A DNA stretch of 64,000 bases from Aminivibrio sp. GTDB taxonomy: Bacteria > Synergistota > Synergistia > Synergistales > Aminobacteriaceae. A model generated the notes under the pieces. The model searched no databases, was not told the origin of the DNA, and saw only the letters and a list, made by a program, of their open reading frames with translations. Shown here piece by piece: positions 38,134 through 46,694 of this stretch; the stretch's first letter is position 1, and each line of letters starts with the position of its first letter. Location: the NCBI RefSeq assembly GCF_016756745.1, contig NZ_JAESIH010000044.1, positions 50,396 through 114,395 of the forward strand. The letters are read 5' to 3'. Position numbers and translations under genes: made by a program.

Positions 38134-38607
38134 TCAGACATTCTCGAAGGAGAATGAGCGGATCCCCTGTTCATCCGAGAAAATCTTCGCCTCGAAAAAC
38201 GGGGCGGTTTCGTCGAGAATCCTCGGGGCAAGAAGTTTGTAGAAGGGGTTGACCCCTTCAAGGGACAGACTCTCCTCCGCAGAATACCAGAAAGGCACGC
38301 CTTCATCACTTTTCCGCAGTTCCCCTTCGAAATCCCTGGAGGAAAAATAGTAACCCGTGGCCTCGGCCTCTCCGGAGAGAATGTGGGCAATACCCCTGAG
38401 GCGAATCGACCCGAGACGGTATCCTGTCTCCTCCTCTATCTCCCGTATGCAGGCTTCCCGGGCCGTTTCCCCCCGCTCCTTCTTCCCCCCGGGGACGGTA
38501 ATGGTACCGTTCCATGGATCGGTCATCCTCCGGTAGAGAAGAACCTTCTTTTCTCCGAGCAGAAAGCAGAAGACTACGGGGAGGGGCGAGCATCCCGGCG
38601 CGGCCAT
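38134..38607 (-). CDS. NUDIX hydrolase
   Basis: 157 residues with a complete Nudix box, GGKKERGETAREACIREIEEETGYRLG at about 40-66 (G-x5-E-x7-REUxEExGU). Substrate unknown; the family hydrolyses nucleoside diphosphates linked to other groups. Lies 4 bases after the M23 peptidase stop. Confidence 0.88.
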   Translation of the reverse strand: MAAPGCSPLPVVFCFLLGEKKVLLYRRMTDPWNGTITVPGGKKERGETAREACIREIEEETGYRLGSIRLRGIAHILSGEAEATGYYFSSRDFEGELRKSDEGVPFWYSAEESLSLEGVNPFYKLLAPRILDETAPFFEAKIFSDEQGIRSFSFENV

Positions 38608-38611
38608 GGCT

Positions 38612-39550
38612 CTATTCCCCCCCTGTAATGTTCACAACCCGGCTGACCGTCTTTTCGAGCATTCCTGCAATAGTGCCCTCGAAAAGGGGTTCCGGGTTCA
38701 CAAGCTGTCCCGAGAGGCTGAGGCCGAAGTGCAGGTGGGGCCCCGTGGACCGGCCCGTCATGCCGCTTCTTGCGATGACGGCACCCCTGTTCACTCGGTC
38801 CCCCTCCTTCACGCCTACGGAATCAAGGTGGAAGTAATGGGAGATCACTCCCCCGCCGGAGTCGATATAGACGCTCTTTCCCGCGTAGTAATGGTCCCCG
38901 GTGAGAACGACCCTGCCGGGAAGGGCCGCCCGGACGGGGGTTCCCGCTGCGGCACGGAAGTCCATTCCCCCGTGGGGGCTTCTCGGTTTTTTGTTCAGCA
39001 CTCTCCTCCGGCCGTAGGGACTCGTCACGATGCCGTCCACCGGCCTTGCCAGGGGAAGGCCCCATTCCCTGGAGAGGGTAACCGTGGACAGGGCTCTTCC
39101 GGCAGCTTTCCGCTCCTCGGCAATCCTCGCCAGGACGTGTGCCGGCGGCGTCACCATGCTCTCCGGAAGGGTCAAATGATCCTCCCTGTACTTCACCGGG
39201 GTCACCCGGATTGAACAGGAGACCCGGCGCCGGGTTCCGTTGGACTGGAGCGTGATCTTCATCACGTGGGAACCGGTCTTCACCTTGCCGGTCTGGGTTC
39301 CGAACAGGCCGAGGGCGATGTAATGGTTATTCCACACGGCCACATCGAGAGGGACGCTCCGGCCCTGCCATTCCACGGACACTCCCGTGAGGGGGGCGGA
39401 GGAAGTAACCCGTATCACGAAAGGGTTTCCCGCCCCCACCGTTGAAGGATACTCTACATTCGCCCGGGCAAGGGCTTCGCCCGGAACAAGAAACAAAAGC
39501 AAAGCAAGAAGAATCCCTGCCGCAAAACGCACTTTACCGGATAGTCCCAA
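38612..39550 (-). CDS. M23-family peptidase (LytM-like), secreted
   Basis: 312 residues. Signal peptide near residues 1-26 (FAAGILLALLLFLVPGEALA), an Ig-like N-terminal region (~27-130), then the M23 domain. Zinc ligands are present: SPHGGMDFRA (HxxxD) and GPHLHFGLS (HxH). It would cut peptidoglycan crosslinks in the periplasm. Start: TTG 39550 has AAAAGGAG 8 bases upstream, so I prefer it over GTG 39580, which lies deeper in deoA; the overlap with deoA is then 17 bases. Confidence 0.9.
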   Translation of the reverse strand: MGLSGKVRFAAGILLALLLFLVPGEALARANVEYPSTVGAGNPFVIRVTSSAPLTGVSVEWQGRSVPLDVAVWNNHYIALGLFGTQTGKVKTGSHVMKITLQSNGTRRRVSCSIRVTPVKYREDHLTLPESMVTPPAHVLARIAEERKAAGRALSTVTLSREWGLPLARPVDGIVTSPYGRRRVLNKKPRSPHGGMDFRAAAGTPVRAALPGRVVLTGDHYYAGKSVYIDSGGGVISHYFHLDSVGVKEGDRVNRGAVIARSGMTGRSTGPHLHFGLSLSGQLVNPEPLFEGTIAGMLEKTVSRVVNITGGE

Positions 39551-40859
39551 GAACAAAACTCCTTTTCTTTCCCTCTCCACAATGGGGAGAGTTCATTGCA
39601 GTCTCTTCCACTGAAAAGGCCTTCTCGAAGAACGGAAGGGCATCTTCCAGTTTTTCCTCGCTCCCGTACCGGATTTCGAGCAGGGCGTCCCCTGCGGAGA
39701 CCGCCGCCCCCGTTTTCGCTATCATACGGACTCCCACGGAAAGGTCGATGGGATCCCCGAGGGACATGCGCCCTCCCCCGAGCCGTTTCACCCCCTCGCC
39801 CACCGCCCGGGCGTCAATCCTGGTCACCGTACCTCCTGACATCGCCTTTACAAAGGCCTTTTCCGGAGCAACGGACAGAACCGTCTCGGGAGCGCCGCAC
39901 ACCTGTCCCTTCCCGCCCTGGGCCTCCACAAGCGCCTTCATCTTTTCGAGGGCACTCCCGTCATCCAGCTTTTCGGCAGCCAGAGCACACCCATCCTCGA
40001 AGGAAACGCCCTTTCCAAGGGACACCATGGCCCCCGCAAGAGAAACGGTCACTTCCCGCACATCGGCGGGACCGCCGCCCCTTAGCACCAGCACAGCCTC
40101 CAAAACCTCTACGGCGTTCCCGACCCATTCGCCCAAGGGCTGGTCCATGTCGGTGACCAGTGCCATGGCTTTTTTCCCAAGTTTTTTCGAGAGGGACACG
40201 AGGGCCTCCGCCAGTTTTTCGGCGCTGCCGTAATCCTTCATGAAGGCACCGCTGCCGCACTTCACGTCGAAAACGAAAGCGTCCGCGCCGCCGGCGATCT
40301 TCTTGCTCACGATGCTGCTGCAGATAAGGGGCAGGGAGGGAACTGTCCCCGTGACGTCCCGGAGGGAATAGAACTTCCCCTCGGCGGGAGCCAGGTCGGC
40401 GGAATGGCCTGATATGGCGCAGCCTATCTCCTTCACCTGCCGGAGGAACTCCTCCGAGGAAAGGTGGGTCCGAAAACCCGGAATGGCCTCCAGTTTGTCC
40501 ACCGTTCCGCCCGTAAATCCGAGCCCCGGGCCGGAGAGCTTGGCCACCGAAAGGCCGCAGGCCGCCGCAAGAGGCACCAGCAGCAGGCTGATCTTGTCGC
40601 CTACCCCGCCGGTGCTGTGCTTGTCCACAAGGAAAAGATCGCCGCCGAAGGAGAGCACTCTCCCCGACCGGGCGAGGGCCAGGGTGAACTCCCCCAGTTC
40701 CTCGTCGCTGAGCCCGTTGAAGAAGACAGCCATGAGCCAGGCCGCGGCCTGATAGTCGGGAACCTCTCCGGAGGCGAAGGACGTCACGAACCGGCGGATC
40801 TCCTCTGCCGGATGAACGCCGCCGTCCCTCTTCCGCTCGATGAACCCAAGCATGTCCAT
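39534..40859 (-). CDS. deoA: Pyrimidine-nucleoside (thymidine) phosphorylase
   Basis: Phosphorolysis of thymidine or uridine to base and (deoxy)ribose 1-phosphate. 441 residues. VDKHSTGGVGDKISLLLVPL (phosphate site), LSGPGLGFTGGTVDKLEAIP and DVKCGSGAFMKD are the family signatures. It follows punA by one base; together they give a purine/pyrimidine nucleoside salvage pair. Confidence 0.96.
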   Translation of the reverse strand: MDMLGFIERKRDGGVHPAEEIRRFVTSFASGEVPDYQAAAWLMAVFFNGLSDEELGEFTLALARSGRVLSFGGDLFLVDKHSTGGVGDKISLLLVPLAAACGLSVAKLSGPGLGFTGGTVDKLEAIPGFRTHLSSEEFLRQVKEIGCAISGHSADLAPAEGKFYSLRDVTGTVPSLPLICSSIVSKKIAGGADAFVFDVKCGSGAFMKDYGSAEKLAEALVSLSKKLGKKAMALVTDMDQPLGEWVGNAVEVLEAVLVLRGGGPADVREVTVSLAGAMVSLGKGVSFEDGCALAAEKLDDGSALEKMKALVEAQGGKGQVCGAPETVLSVAPEKAFVKAMSGGTVTRIDARAVGEGVKRLGGGRMSLGDPIDLSVGVRMIAKTGAAVSAGDALLEIRYGSEEKLEDALPFFEKAFSVEETAMNSPHCGEGKKRSFVLGTIR

Positions 40860-40860
40860 G

Positions 40861-41676
40861 TTATTCCATCTCCCCCAAAAAACGCGTCAGAAGGCGGATC
40901 AGCCTGTCCGACGCCTTCGCCATCTCCTCGAGCACCTCTTCGCCGGTCAGGGTGTTTTCCGTCATCCCCGCCCCGTGGTTGGCCACGCAGGAAATACCGC
41001 ATACCCTCATCCCCATGGCGTTCGCCGTAATGACCTCGGGAACGGTAGACATGCCCACCACCGTCGCTCCGAGCAGGCGGGCCATGCGAATTTCCGCCGG
41101 CGTCTCGAAGGATGGCCCGGGAAAGGCCATGTACACTCCTCGTCTGACAAGAATGCCTTCCTTTTCCGCCGCCCGCTCCGCCGCCTCGATCAGCTTTCTG
41201 TCGTAGGCGTGGGTCATGTCGGGAAACCTCGGGTTCCACTCCGGAGTGTCGGGACCCCTCAGGGGGTTCGCTCCCATCCAGTTGATATGGTCGTACAAAA
41301 GCACCACGTCGCCCGGAGAAAGGGCATGATCAGCACTTCCCGCTGCATTGGTGGCCACGTAGGTCTTTACGCCCAGGGACGCGAACACCCGCACCGGAAA
41401 GACCACGTCCTCCATGGAATATCCCTCGTAATAATGAACCCGTCCCTGCATGACCGCAACGTATTTTTGCGCGATCTTTCCGAGGACAAGCCTTCCGGCG
41501 TGCCCCGGGGCCGTTGACGAAGGCCAGCCGGGAATGTCCCCGTAAGGTATCGCGATTTTGTCTTCAAGGGCATCGGCAAAGGCGCCGAGGCCCGAACCGA
41601 GGACCACCGCAGCCTCCGGTATTCCGTCCGAACGGGAACGTACATAGTCAAGGGCTTTCCGGACCCTGTTCCGCAT
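40861..41676 (-). CDS. punA: Purine-nucleoside phosphorylase (trimeric type)
   Basis: 271 residues. VVLGSGLGAFADALED, PGHAGRLVLGKI, QGRVHYYEGYSMEDVVFPVR, MGANPLRGPDTPEWNPRF, and VGMSTVPEVITANAMGMRV match the inosine/guanosine-specific family. It could release hypoxanthine from inosine or from methylthioinosine, linking it to MtaD and MtnA at 60-63 kb. Confidence 0.95.
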   Translation of the reverse strand: MRNRVRKALDYVRSRSDGIPEAAVVLGSGLGAFADALEDKIAIPYGDIPGWPSSTAPGHAGRLVLGKIAQKYVAVMQGRVHYYEGYSMEDVVFPVRVFASLGVKTYVATNAAGSADHALSPGDVVLLYDHINWMGANPLRGPDTPEWNPRFPDMTHAYDRKLIEAAERAAEKEGILVRRGVYMAFPGPSFETPAEIRMARLLGATVVGMSTVPEVITANAMGMRVCGISCVANHGAGMTENTLTGEEVLEEMAKASDRLIRLLTRFLGEME

Positions 41677-41709
41677 CTCTATTCCTCCTCTCGAAAAAAG
41701 GGAAGGGGC

Positions 41710-42603
41710 TTATGCCCTGGGATGGGCCTTATCATAAACGTCCCGAAGCTCGAGGTCAAAATGCAGATACTTTTCCGTGGTGGCTATGGACGAATGGCCG
41801 AGAAGCTCCTGAAGGCTCCTCTGGTCCATGCCCCTCCGGAGGAGGTGGGATGCGAAGCTGTGCCGCAGCACATGGGGGTGAAGGCGTGACGCCGGGATTC
41901 CGGCTTTTGCCCCTCTCTTGCGGAGCGTTCTCCAAATGTCTTCCCTCTTCATGGGATTGCCGCTTCTGGTGAGGAAAAGAAAATCGGACGGGGCCTTCAG
42001 AAGAAGAGGCCTCCCTTTTTCCAGGTAGATCCCCACCCGTTCTCTCACCTGCCCCAGAAAAGGAATCGCCCGCTCCTTTTCTCCCTTGCCGAAAGCCCGG
42101 AGCACCCTCGCCGGAAAATCCACGTCCCCCAGCCTGAGGCCGCACAATTCCCCCGCCCGCAGGCCGCAGCCGTAAGCCGTCTCGAAAAGGGCCCGGTCCC
42201 TGATGTCGAGAGGGCTTGCCCCTTCGCAGGCCTGGAAAAGACGGTCCACCTCCCCTTCACTGAGGATGCGGGGCAATCCTTCCTTCCGCCCGGGAAGCGA
42301 CGGAAGGCGCACATCACCGCCTCCTTCGCCTTCCTGTTCAAGGTAGCGCATCCAGGTCCTCAGAGCGGCAATGACCCGCTGCTTCGTTGCCGGGCTTTTC
42401 TCCCCCCTGGCCAGATGCCGCTGGAACAGGGAGAGAGTTTCCTGCTCCGGGGGGAGAGGCGACGCACCCGCAAGGGCGCAGAAACCACCCCACTCCCGGA
42501 GGTCCCGGCGGTATGCGGCGATGGTGTTGGGGCTCAGACCCCGCTCCAGAAGAAGGTAGGACAGAAAATTTTCCACCGAAGTTTCAAAGTCATATAATCT
42601 CAT
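41710..42603 (-). CDS. xerD: Tyrosine recombinase XerC/XerD-type
   Basis: 297 residues, N-terminal SAM-like domain to about 105, then the catalytic domain. The R-K-H-R-H-Y set is visible: YGCGLRAGELCGLRL, GKGEKER, HPHVLRHSFASHLLRRG, LGHSSIATTEKYLHF. Size and low divergence fit the chromosomal dimer resolution enzyme, not an integrase of a mobile element. The ATG at 42603 has no Shine-Dalgarno sequence and lies very close to the promoter. Confidence 0.93.
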   Translation of the reverse strand: MRLYDFETSVENFLSYLLLERGLSPNTIAAYRRDLREWGGFCALAGASPLPPEQETLSLFQRHLARGEKSPATKQRVIAALRTWMRYLEQEGEGGGDVRLPSLPGRKEGLPRILSEGEVDRLFQACEGASPLDIRDRALFETAYGCGLRAGELCGLRLGDVDFPARVLRAFGKGEKERAIPFLGQVRERVGIYLEKGRPLLLKAPSDFLFLTRSGNPMKREDIWRTLRKRGAKAGIPASRLHPHVLRHSFASHLLRRGMDQRSLQELLGHSSIATTEKYLHFDLELRDVYDKAHPRA

Positions 42604-42614
42604 AATAGTTACTC

Positions 42615-42623
42615 ATGATAGCA
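42615..42623 (-). promoter_or_regulatory. Extended -10 promoter candidate for the xerD operon
   Basis: Minus strand TGCTATCAT between the upstream terminator (42625-42656) and the xerD ATG. A start of transcription about 7 bases downstream would leave a leader of only about five bases. Confidence 0.45.
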
Positions 42624-42624
42624 T

Positions 42625-42656
42625 AAAAAACCGGGACCGGAGGATTCCGGTCCCGG
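42625..42656 (-). terminator. Terminator of the def-fmt-vor-NUDIX operon
   Basis: Minus strand stem CCGGGACCGG/CCGGTCCCGG (42631-42640 and 42647-42656), loop of six, then six T. Six bases after the NUDIX stop codon. Confidence 0.9.
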
Positions 42657-42662
42657 TTCGGG

Positions 42663-43202
42663 TCAAATTTTTTCCTGAAAGGCGAGATACCAGGTCAAGG
42701 CGGCGAAGGTCTTTCCGTCAACGATCTTCCCTTCCTCGAGCAGCTTCCGGATTTCTCCCGCAGGCACAGGATGAAGGTGAATGAATTCGTCGTCGTCAGC
42801 CTGGAGCTTCGACGGCCGAAGGTCCGTGGCAAGGTACAGGATGAGCATCTCCGTACAGAAGCCCGGAGAGTTGTACATCCGGCCGATCTCCCGCAGGGTT
42901 CCCGGGAAGTAGCCGATCTCCTCCTGGAGTTCCCGTTCGGCGCACCGGTCGAAGTCTTCGCCCGATTCCACGAGGCCGGCGGGGATCTCGAGGATCTCGT
43001 CGCCGATGGCGTAGCGGTACTGCCGGATGAGATAGACCGTGCCGTCAGCCTCCACGGGAAGAACCGCCACGGCGGGGGAATGCTCCACCACCTCCCGGAC
43101 AGTCTTCCGTCCTCCGGGAATCTCCACCTTGTCTATCCGGAGGTTCAGAATGCTTCCCCGGTAGGCGATGGTTTTCGATATAGTCTTTTCCCTGGCATCC
43201 AT
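42663..43202 (-). CDS. ADP-ribose pyrophosphatase-type NUDIX hydrolase
   Basis: 179 residues with the ADP-sugar pyrophosphatase pattern: YRGSILNLRIDKVEIPGGRK, VEHSPAVAVLPVEADGTVYL, RQYRYAIGDEILEIPAG before the Nudix box (RCAERELQEEIGYFPGTL). It would hydrolyse ADP-ribose or a related compound. Last gene of the def-to-vor operon. Confidence 0.9.
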   Translation of the reverse strand: MDAREKTISKTIAYRGSILNLRIDKVEIPGGRKTVREVVEHSPAVAVLPVEADGTVYLIRQYRYAIGDEILEIPAGLVESGEDFDRCAERELQEEIGYFPGTLREIGRMYNSPGFCTEMLILYLATDLRPSKLQADDDEFIHLHPVPAGEIRKLLEEGKIVDGKTFAALTWYLAFQEKI

Positions 43203-43215
43203 GAAGAAGCCGGAT

Positions 43216-43776
43216 CTATTTGGAAAGGGCCGCCCGTACCGCGGCTTTCCCCTTCTCGAAGGCTTCGAGGTTCATGGAAAGAAACTCGGGCTTCCTCTTG
43301 CCGAGTTTTTCCTTGATGGTCTCCACGCAGACATCGTTGTTCACGATACCGCTGGATTCCACTACTGCACCCAGGACGACGATATTGGTGATCTTGTCGC
43401 TTCCGAGCTCGTAGGCTATGGTGGAAGCGGGCAGTCCTACTGCGGAGATGTCCTTCCGCGAGCCGTCGTATTCCACGAGGTCACTGTTGTACACCAGGAC
43501 ACCGCCGGGATTCACCCTGTCAATAAACTTTGAGAGGGAGGGCTGGTTCATGATCACCAGGACATCGGCCTTGTCCACCACGGGAGAACCGATTTCCTCG
43601 TCTGAGAGAACCACGCCGCAATTCGCCGTGCCGCCCCGCATCTCCGGGCCGTAGGAAGGGATCCATGTCACGTGCCGTCCCTCCGCGATGCCGGTATAAG
43701 CCACAAGCTGGCCGAGAACCATGACGCCCTGGCCGCCGAACCCCGCCGCGAGAAGCGTTTTGTAGAAGCCGGACAT
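43216..43776 (-). CDS. 2-Oxoacid:ferredoxin oxidoreductase, gamma subunit
   Basis: 186 residues, POR gamma family: AAGFGGQGVMVLGQLVAYTG at the start, SYGPEMRGGTANCGVVLSDE, and NIVVLGAVVESSGIV. Forms with the next genes a ferredoxin-dependent enzyme that oxidatively decarboxylates a branched-chain or similar 2-oxoacid to an acyl-CoA. Confidence 0.93.
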   Translation of the reverse strand: MSGFYKTLLAAGFGGQGVMVLGQLVAYTGIAEGRHVTWIPSYGPEMRGGTANCGVVLSDEEIGSPVVDKADVLVIMNQPSLSKFIDRVNPGGVLVYNSDLVEYDGSRKDISAVGLPASTIAYELGSDKITNIVVLGAVVESSGIVNNDVCVETIKEKLGKRKPEFLSMNLEAFEKGKAAVRAALSK

Positions 43777-43793
43777 TGTTCTTCTCCCCCTTT

Positions 43794-44540
43794 CTAGTCG
43801 AAATCCTTGAAGACGCCAAGGGGATAGTAGGGCATCATGGAGCTGAGAAGCCAGTCGAAGGCTTCCACGGGGCGCATCCCCCAGTTGGTCGGGCAGGAGG
43901 AGAGCACTTCCACGAGGGAAAAGCCCTTACCTTCCACCTGATTCTGGAAGGCCTTCTTGATGGCCTGCTTCGCCTTGAGGGTGTACTTGGGCTGGGCTAC
44001 GGTCACCCTGGTGATGAACCCCGGAGCGGGAAGGGTAGCCAGCATTTCGCTCACCCTGAGGGGATAGCCGTTCACACTGGCGTCCCGTCCAAGGGGGCAG
44101 GTGGTGGTCTTCTGGCCGATAAGGGTGGTGGGGGCCATCTGGCCGCCGGTCATGCCGTAGATGGCGTTGTTGATGAAAATCACGGTGATGCTCTGGCCGC
44201 GGTTCGCCGCGTGGATGATCTCTGCCATACCGATGGAGGCGAGGTCGCCGTCGCCCTGGTAGGTGTAGACGATCTTGTCCGGGCGGACGGTCTTCAGTCC
44301 CGTGGCCACTGCCGGTGCCCTCCCGTGGGGGGCTTCGCAGTAGTCGGTGTCCATATAGTCGTAGATCATGGCGGCGCAGCCCACGGGGGCCACTCCGATG
44401 GTGTCGTTCTGTATGCCGAGTTCGTCGATAGCCTCACAGACAAGCCTGTGGGCGATGCCGTGCCCGCAGCCCGGGCAATAGTGGCTGCTCACGTTCGGCA
44501 TCCAGCTCTTCGGCCGTTCGTACACTTTCACTTCACTCAT
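43794..44540 (-). CDS. 2-Oxoacid:ferredoxin oxidoreductase, beta subunit (TPP-binding)
   Basis: 248 residues. HYCPGCGHGIAHRL at the start, the thiamine diphosphate motif GDGDLASIGMAEIIHAANRG with INNAIYGMTGGQ, as in VorA/KorB proteins. Start at ATG 44540 behind GAGGGAGGG; an in-frame start at 44567 lies inside the alpha gene. The beta subunit carries a 4Fe-4S cluster near the active site through conserved Cys residues. Confidence 0.93.
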   Translation of the reverse strand: MSEVKVYERPKSWMPNVSSHYCPGCGHGIAHRLVCEAIDELGIQNDTIGVAPVGCAAMIYDYMDTDYCEAPHGRAPAVATGLKTVRPDKIVYTYQGDGDLASIGMAEIIHAANRGQSITVIFINNAIYGMTGGQMAPTTLIGQKTTTCPLGRDASVNGYPLRVSEMLATLPAPGFITRVTVAQPKYTLKAKQAIKKAFQNQVEGKGFSLVEVLSSCPTNWGMRPVEAFDWLLSSMMPYYPLGVFKDFD

Positions 44541-44556
44541 GTTTTTTCCCTCCCTC

Positions 44557-45618
44557 TTACAGGGCAAGAATGCGCCTGCACTCGTCCTCGATTTCCTTCA
44601 CGGAGGGGGCGAATCCGCCCATGCGTCCGTAGAAGGAGACCGGATACCGGCACCCGGTGGCGACCTTCACGTCGTCCACCATCTGCCCTGCGTTCATTTC
44701 CGCCACGAGGATGTGCTTCACGGTAGAAGGAATGGTCTTGAAGGCCTCGTAGGGGTAGGGCCACAGGGTGATGGGTCTGATCATGCCGACCTTGAGGCCT
44801 TCCGCCCGCAGGTTGTTCACGGCGGAGCGGGAGATCCTGGCCGTGGTGCCGTAGGCGGCGACGAGAAGCTCCGCGTCTTCCATCCGGAAGCACTCGCACC
44901 GCTGCTCTGCCGCCTTTATGGCCGCGTACTTCTTCTGCAGCTTGCGGTTGTGCTCCTCAAGAGGTTCGGGAGCGAGGAAGAGGCTGTGAAGGTGGCTGCG
45001 CTTGCCGCCCCGCTCTTCCATGAAGCCGAGGGCCCACGATGCATCGGCGGGCTGGTCCTTCGTGGGGCTGGGCTTTATCTCCACCGCTTCCATCATCTGG
45101 CCCATGAAGCCGTCGGCGGCCACCATGACGGGGTTCCTGTATTTCTGGGCAAGGTCGAATGCGAGCTGGGTGAGGTCGACGCACTCCTGCAGCGTGCTGG
45201 GGGCGAGGACGATAAGATTGTAGTCGCCGTTTCCGCCGCCCTTGGTCGCCTGGAGGTAGTCCGCCTGGCCGGGAAGAATGCCTCCAAGACCGGGGCCGGC
45301 CCTCATGACGTTCACGATGACCGCGGGAATCTCGCATCCGGCGATGTAGGAAATGCCTTCGGACATAAGGGAGATTCCGGGGCTCGAAGACGAGGTCATG
45401 ACCCTGTATCCCGTGGCGCCTCCGCCGAGAACCATGTTGATGGAGGCCACTTCGCTTTCGGCCTGTACATAGACGCCTCCCACCTCGGGAAGGTGGGCTG
45501 ACATATATTCGGGGATCTCATTCTGGGGAGTGATGGGATACCCGAAGAAATACTTGCAGCCTGCCTGTATGGCGGCTTCCGCTATGGCTTCCGTTCCTTT
45601 CATCAATATGCGTCCCAT
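44557..45618 (-). CDS. vorB: 2-Oxoacid:ferredoxin oxidoreductase, alpha subunit (VorB-like)
   Basis: 353 residues. KGTEAIAEAAIQAGCKYFFG, YPITPQNEIPEYM, QAESEVASINMVLGGGATGY and TSSSSPGISLMSEGISYIAG match the 3-methyl-2-oxobutanoate (branched-chain) ferredoxin oxidoreductase alpha subunit. Together with beta, gamma and the small ferredoxin it suits amino-acid fermentation. Confidence 0.93.
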   Translation of the reverse strand: MGRILMKGTEAIAEAAIQAGCKYFFGYPITPQNEIPEYMSAHLPEVGGVYVQAESEVASINMVLGGGATGYRVMTSSSSPGISLMSEGISYIAGCEIPAVIVNVMRAGPGLGGILPGQADYLQATKGGGNGDYNLIVLAPSTLQECVDLTQLAFDLAQKYRNPVMVAADGFMGQMMEAVEIKPSPTKDQPADASWALGFMEERGGKRSHLHSLFLAPEPLEEHNRKLQKKYAAIKAAEQRCECFRMEDAELLVAAYGTTARISRSAVNNLRAEGLKVGMIRPITLWPYPYEAFKTIPSTVKHILVAEMNAGQMVDDVKVATGCRYPVSFYGRMGGFAPSVKEIEDECRRILAL

Positions 45619-45644
45619 GTCGTTTTCACCTCCGAAAACCAGGA

Positions 45645-45860
45645 TTATTCCTGAATCCTGAACACTTCAATGGCGGCGTCGGGACACGTCACGGCACACA
45701 TGGCGCACCCGATACACCCCTCCTTGAACTGCTCCACGGGCCTGTAGCCCTTCGCGTTGGTCTTCTCCGAAATCCGGAGGACCTTCATCGGACAGGCCGC
45801 CGCGCACAGTCCGCAGCTCTTGCAATACTGCTCGAGAACCTCGATGCGTCCTTTCGGCAT
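45645..45860 (-). CDS. 4Fe-4S ferredoxin-like subunit of the 2-oxoacid oxidoreductase
   Basis: 71 residues with two 4Fe-4S motifs: CKSCGLCAAACPMKV and CIGCAMCAVTCPDAA. It corresponds to the delta subunit that collects electrons. ATG 45860 is preceded by GGGG and AAGGAA; a TTG at 45884 is an alternative. First of the four oxidoreductase genes. Confidence 0.93.
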   Translation of the reverse strand: MPKGRIEVLEQYCKSCGLCAAACPMKVLRISEKTNAKGYRPVEQFKEGCIGCAMCAVTCPDAAIEVFRIQE

Positions 45861-45905
45861 TTCCTTAGCACCCCTTCCAGACAAAATTGGAATACCACAT
45901 GCTCT

Positions 45906-46694
45906 TTACTCGGCCGCTGCCCCGCTGGACCACATCGCCCCGTCTTCCCAGGGAAGCATCATGTACCTGGAAAGGGGCCAGAGGGGAACGGAAATTTCGC
46001 GTGATTTCAGAACCCCGGCGGTTTCGCTCCGGAGATCCGGGTGCACCCCCGCGTAGAGAACGGGCAGTCCCAGCTTCTTCCCGGCGGCGCACACCGTCTC
46101 GAGTCCCCGGACGTAGTCTTCCGCCGATGTTTCGTCCATGAGGTGGGAATTGCTCACCAAGGCCCCCACGGACAGGCCGCAGATGCCCTCCATTTTCCGG
46201 AGCATTTTTTCGATGGCCTCAACGGTGGATGTCTGGGGCCGAAAGGTGTTCACCACGAGGATAAGCAGGTAACCCGCCTTCCGGATGTCCGGCTCGAACT
46301 GTTTCAGGGCCAGGGCCCCCTCCGCGTCTCCGCCGATATCCAGCAGGAGCCTCCCGTCATCCTCGGCGAGGGCTCGGGTGACCACCGGCGAGACCACGGA
46401 CATATCGGACCACCGGGCGTTCTCGGGGGTGGTGATGATGCGGAAACCTCTTCGTTCAAGCTTTTCGGAGACCTGGCGTATGCAGAAATAGGGATTGATG
46501 ATGTCGATGTCGGCTATGGTGACTTTTTCTCCCAGGCCGGAAAAGCCCAGGGCGAGATTGAGTACCCATTCCGTTTTTCCGGAACCGAGAGCCCCGGTGA
46601 CGGCCACAACTTTCGGCCAGCCGGGCACGGGAAAATTCTCTGACGGGTATCGGGCTATGAGATCGGACAGGACGCTAATGTCGGGTTCGGTCAA
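45906..46694 (-). CDS. P-loop NTPase encoded beside the 2-oxoacid oxidoreductase
   Basis: 262 residues with Walker A GALGSGKTE at about 34-42 and TIADIDIINPYFCIRQ as the following segment, then LLLDIGGDAEGALALKQFEP (Walker B-like) and LLILVVNTFRPQT. It resembles MinD/CooC-type SIMIBI ATPases, but I cannot name a characterised family. Its position between fmt and the ferredoxin/vor genes suggests a role in assembly or control of the oxidoreductase, for example Fe-S or cofactor insertion; that is inference. Start is TTG 46694, overlapping the fmt stop (TTGA), with AAAGGAG 10 bases upstream. Confidence 0.75.
   Translation of the reverse strand: MTEPDISVLSDLIARYPSENFPVPGWPKVVAVTGALGSGKTEWVLNLALGFSGLGEKVTIADIDIINPYFCIRQVSEKLERRGFRIITTPENARWSDMSVVSPVVTRALAEDDGRLLLDIGGDAEGALALKQFEPDIRKAGYLLILVVNTFRPQTSTVEAIEKMLRKMEGICGLSVGALVSNSHLMDETSAEDYVRGLETVCAAGKKLGLPVLYAGVHPDLRSETAGVLKSREISVPLWPLSRYMMLPWEDGAMWSSGAAAE

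Noticed and set aside
36812..42603. Integrative element using tRNA-Sec as attachment site, with the tyrosine recombinase as integrase
   Set aside because: The recombinase has the length and motifs of housekeeping XerC/D and is part of a metabolic operon; no repeat of the tRNA 3' end or phage gene is seen.
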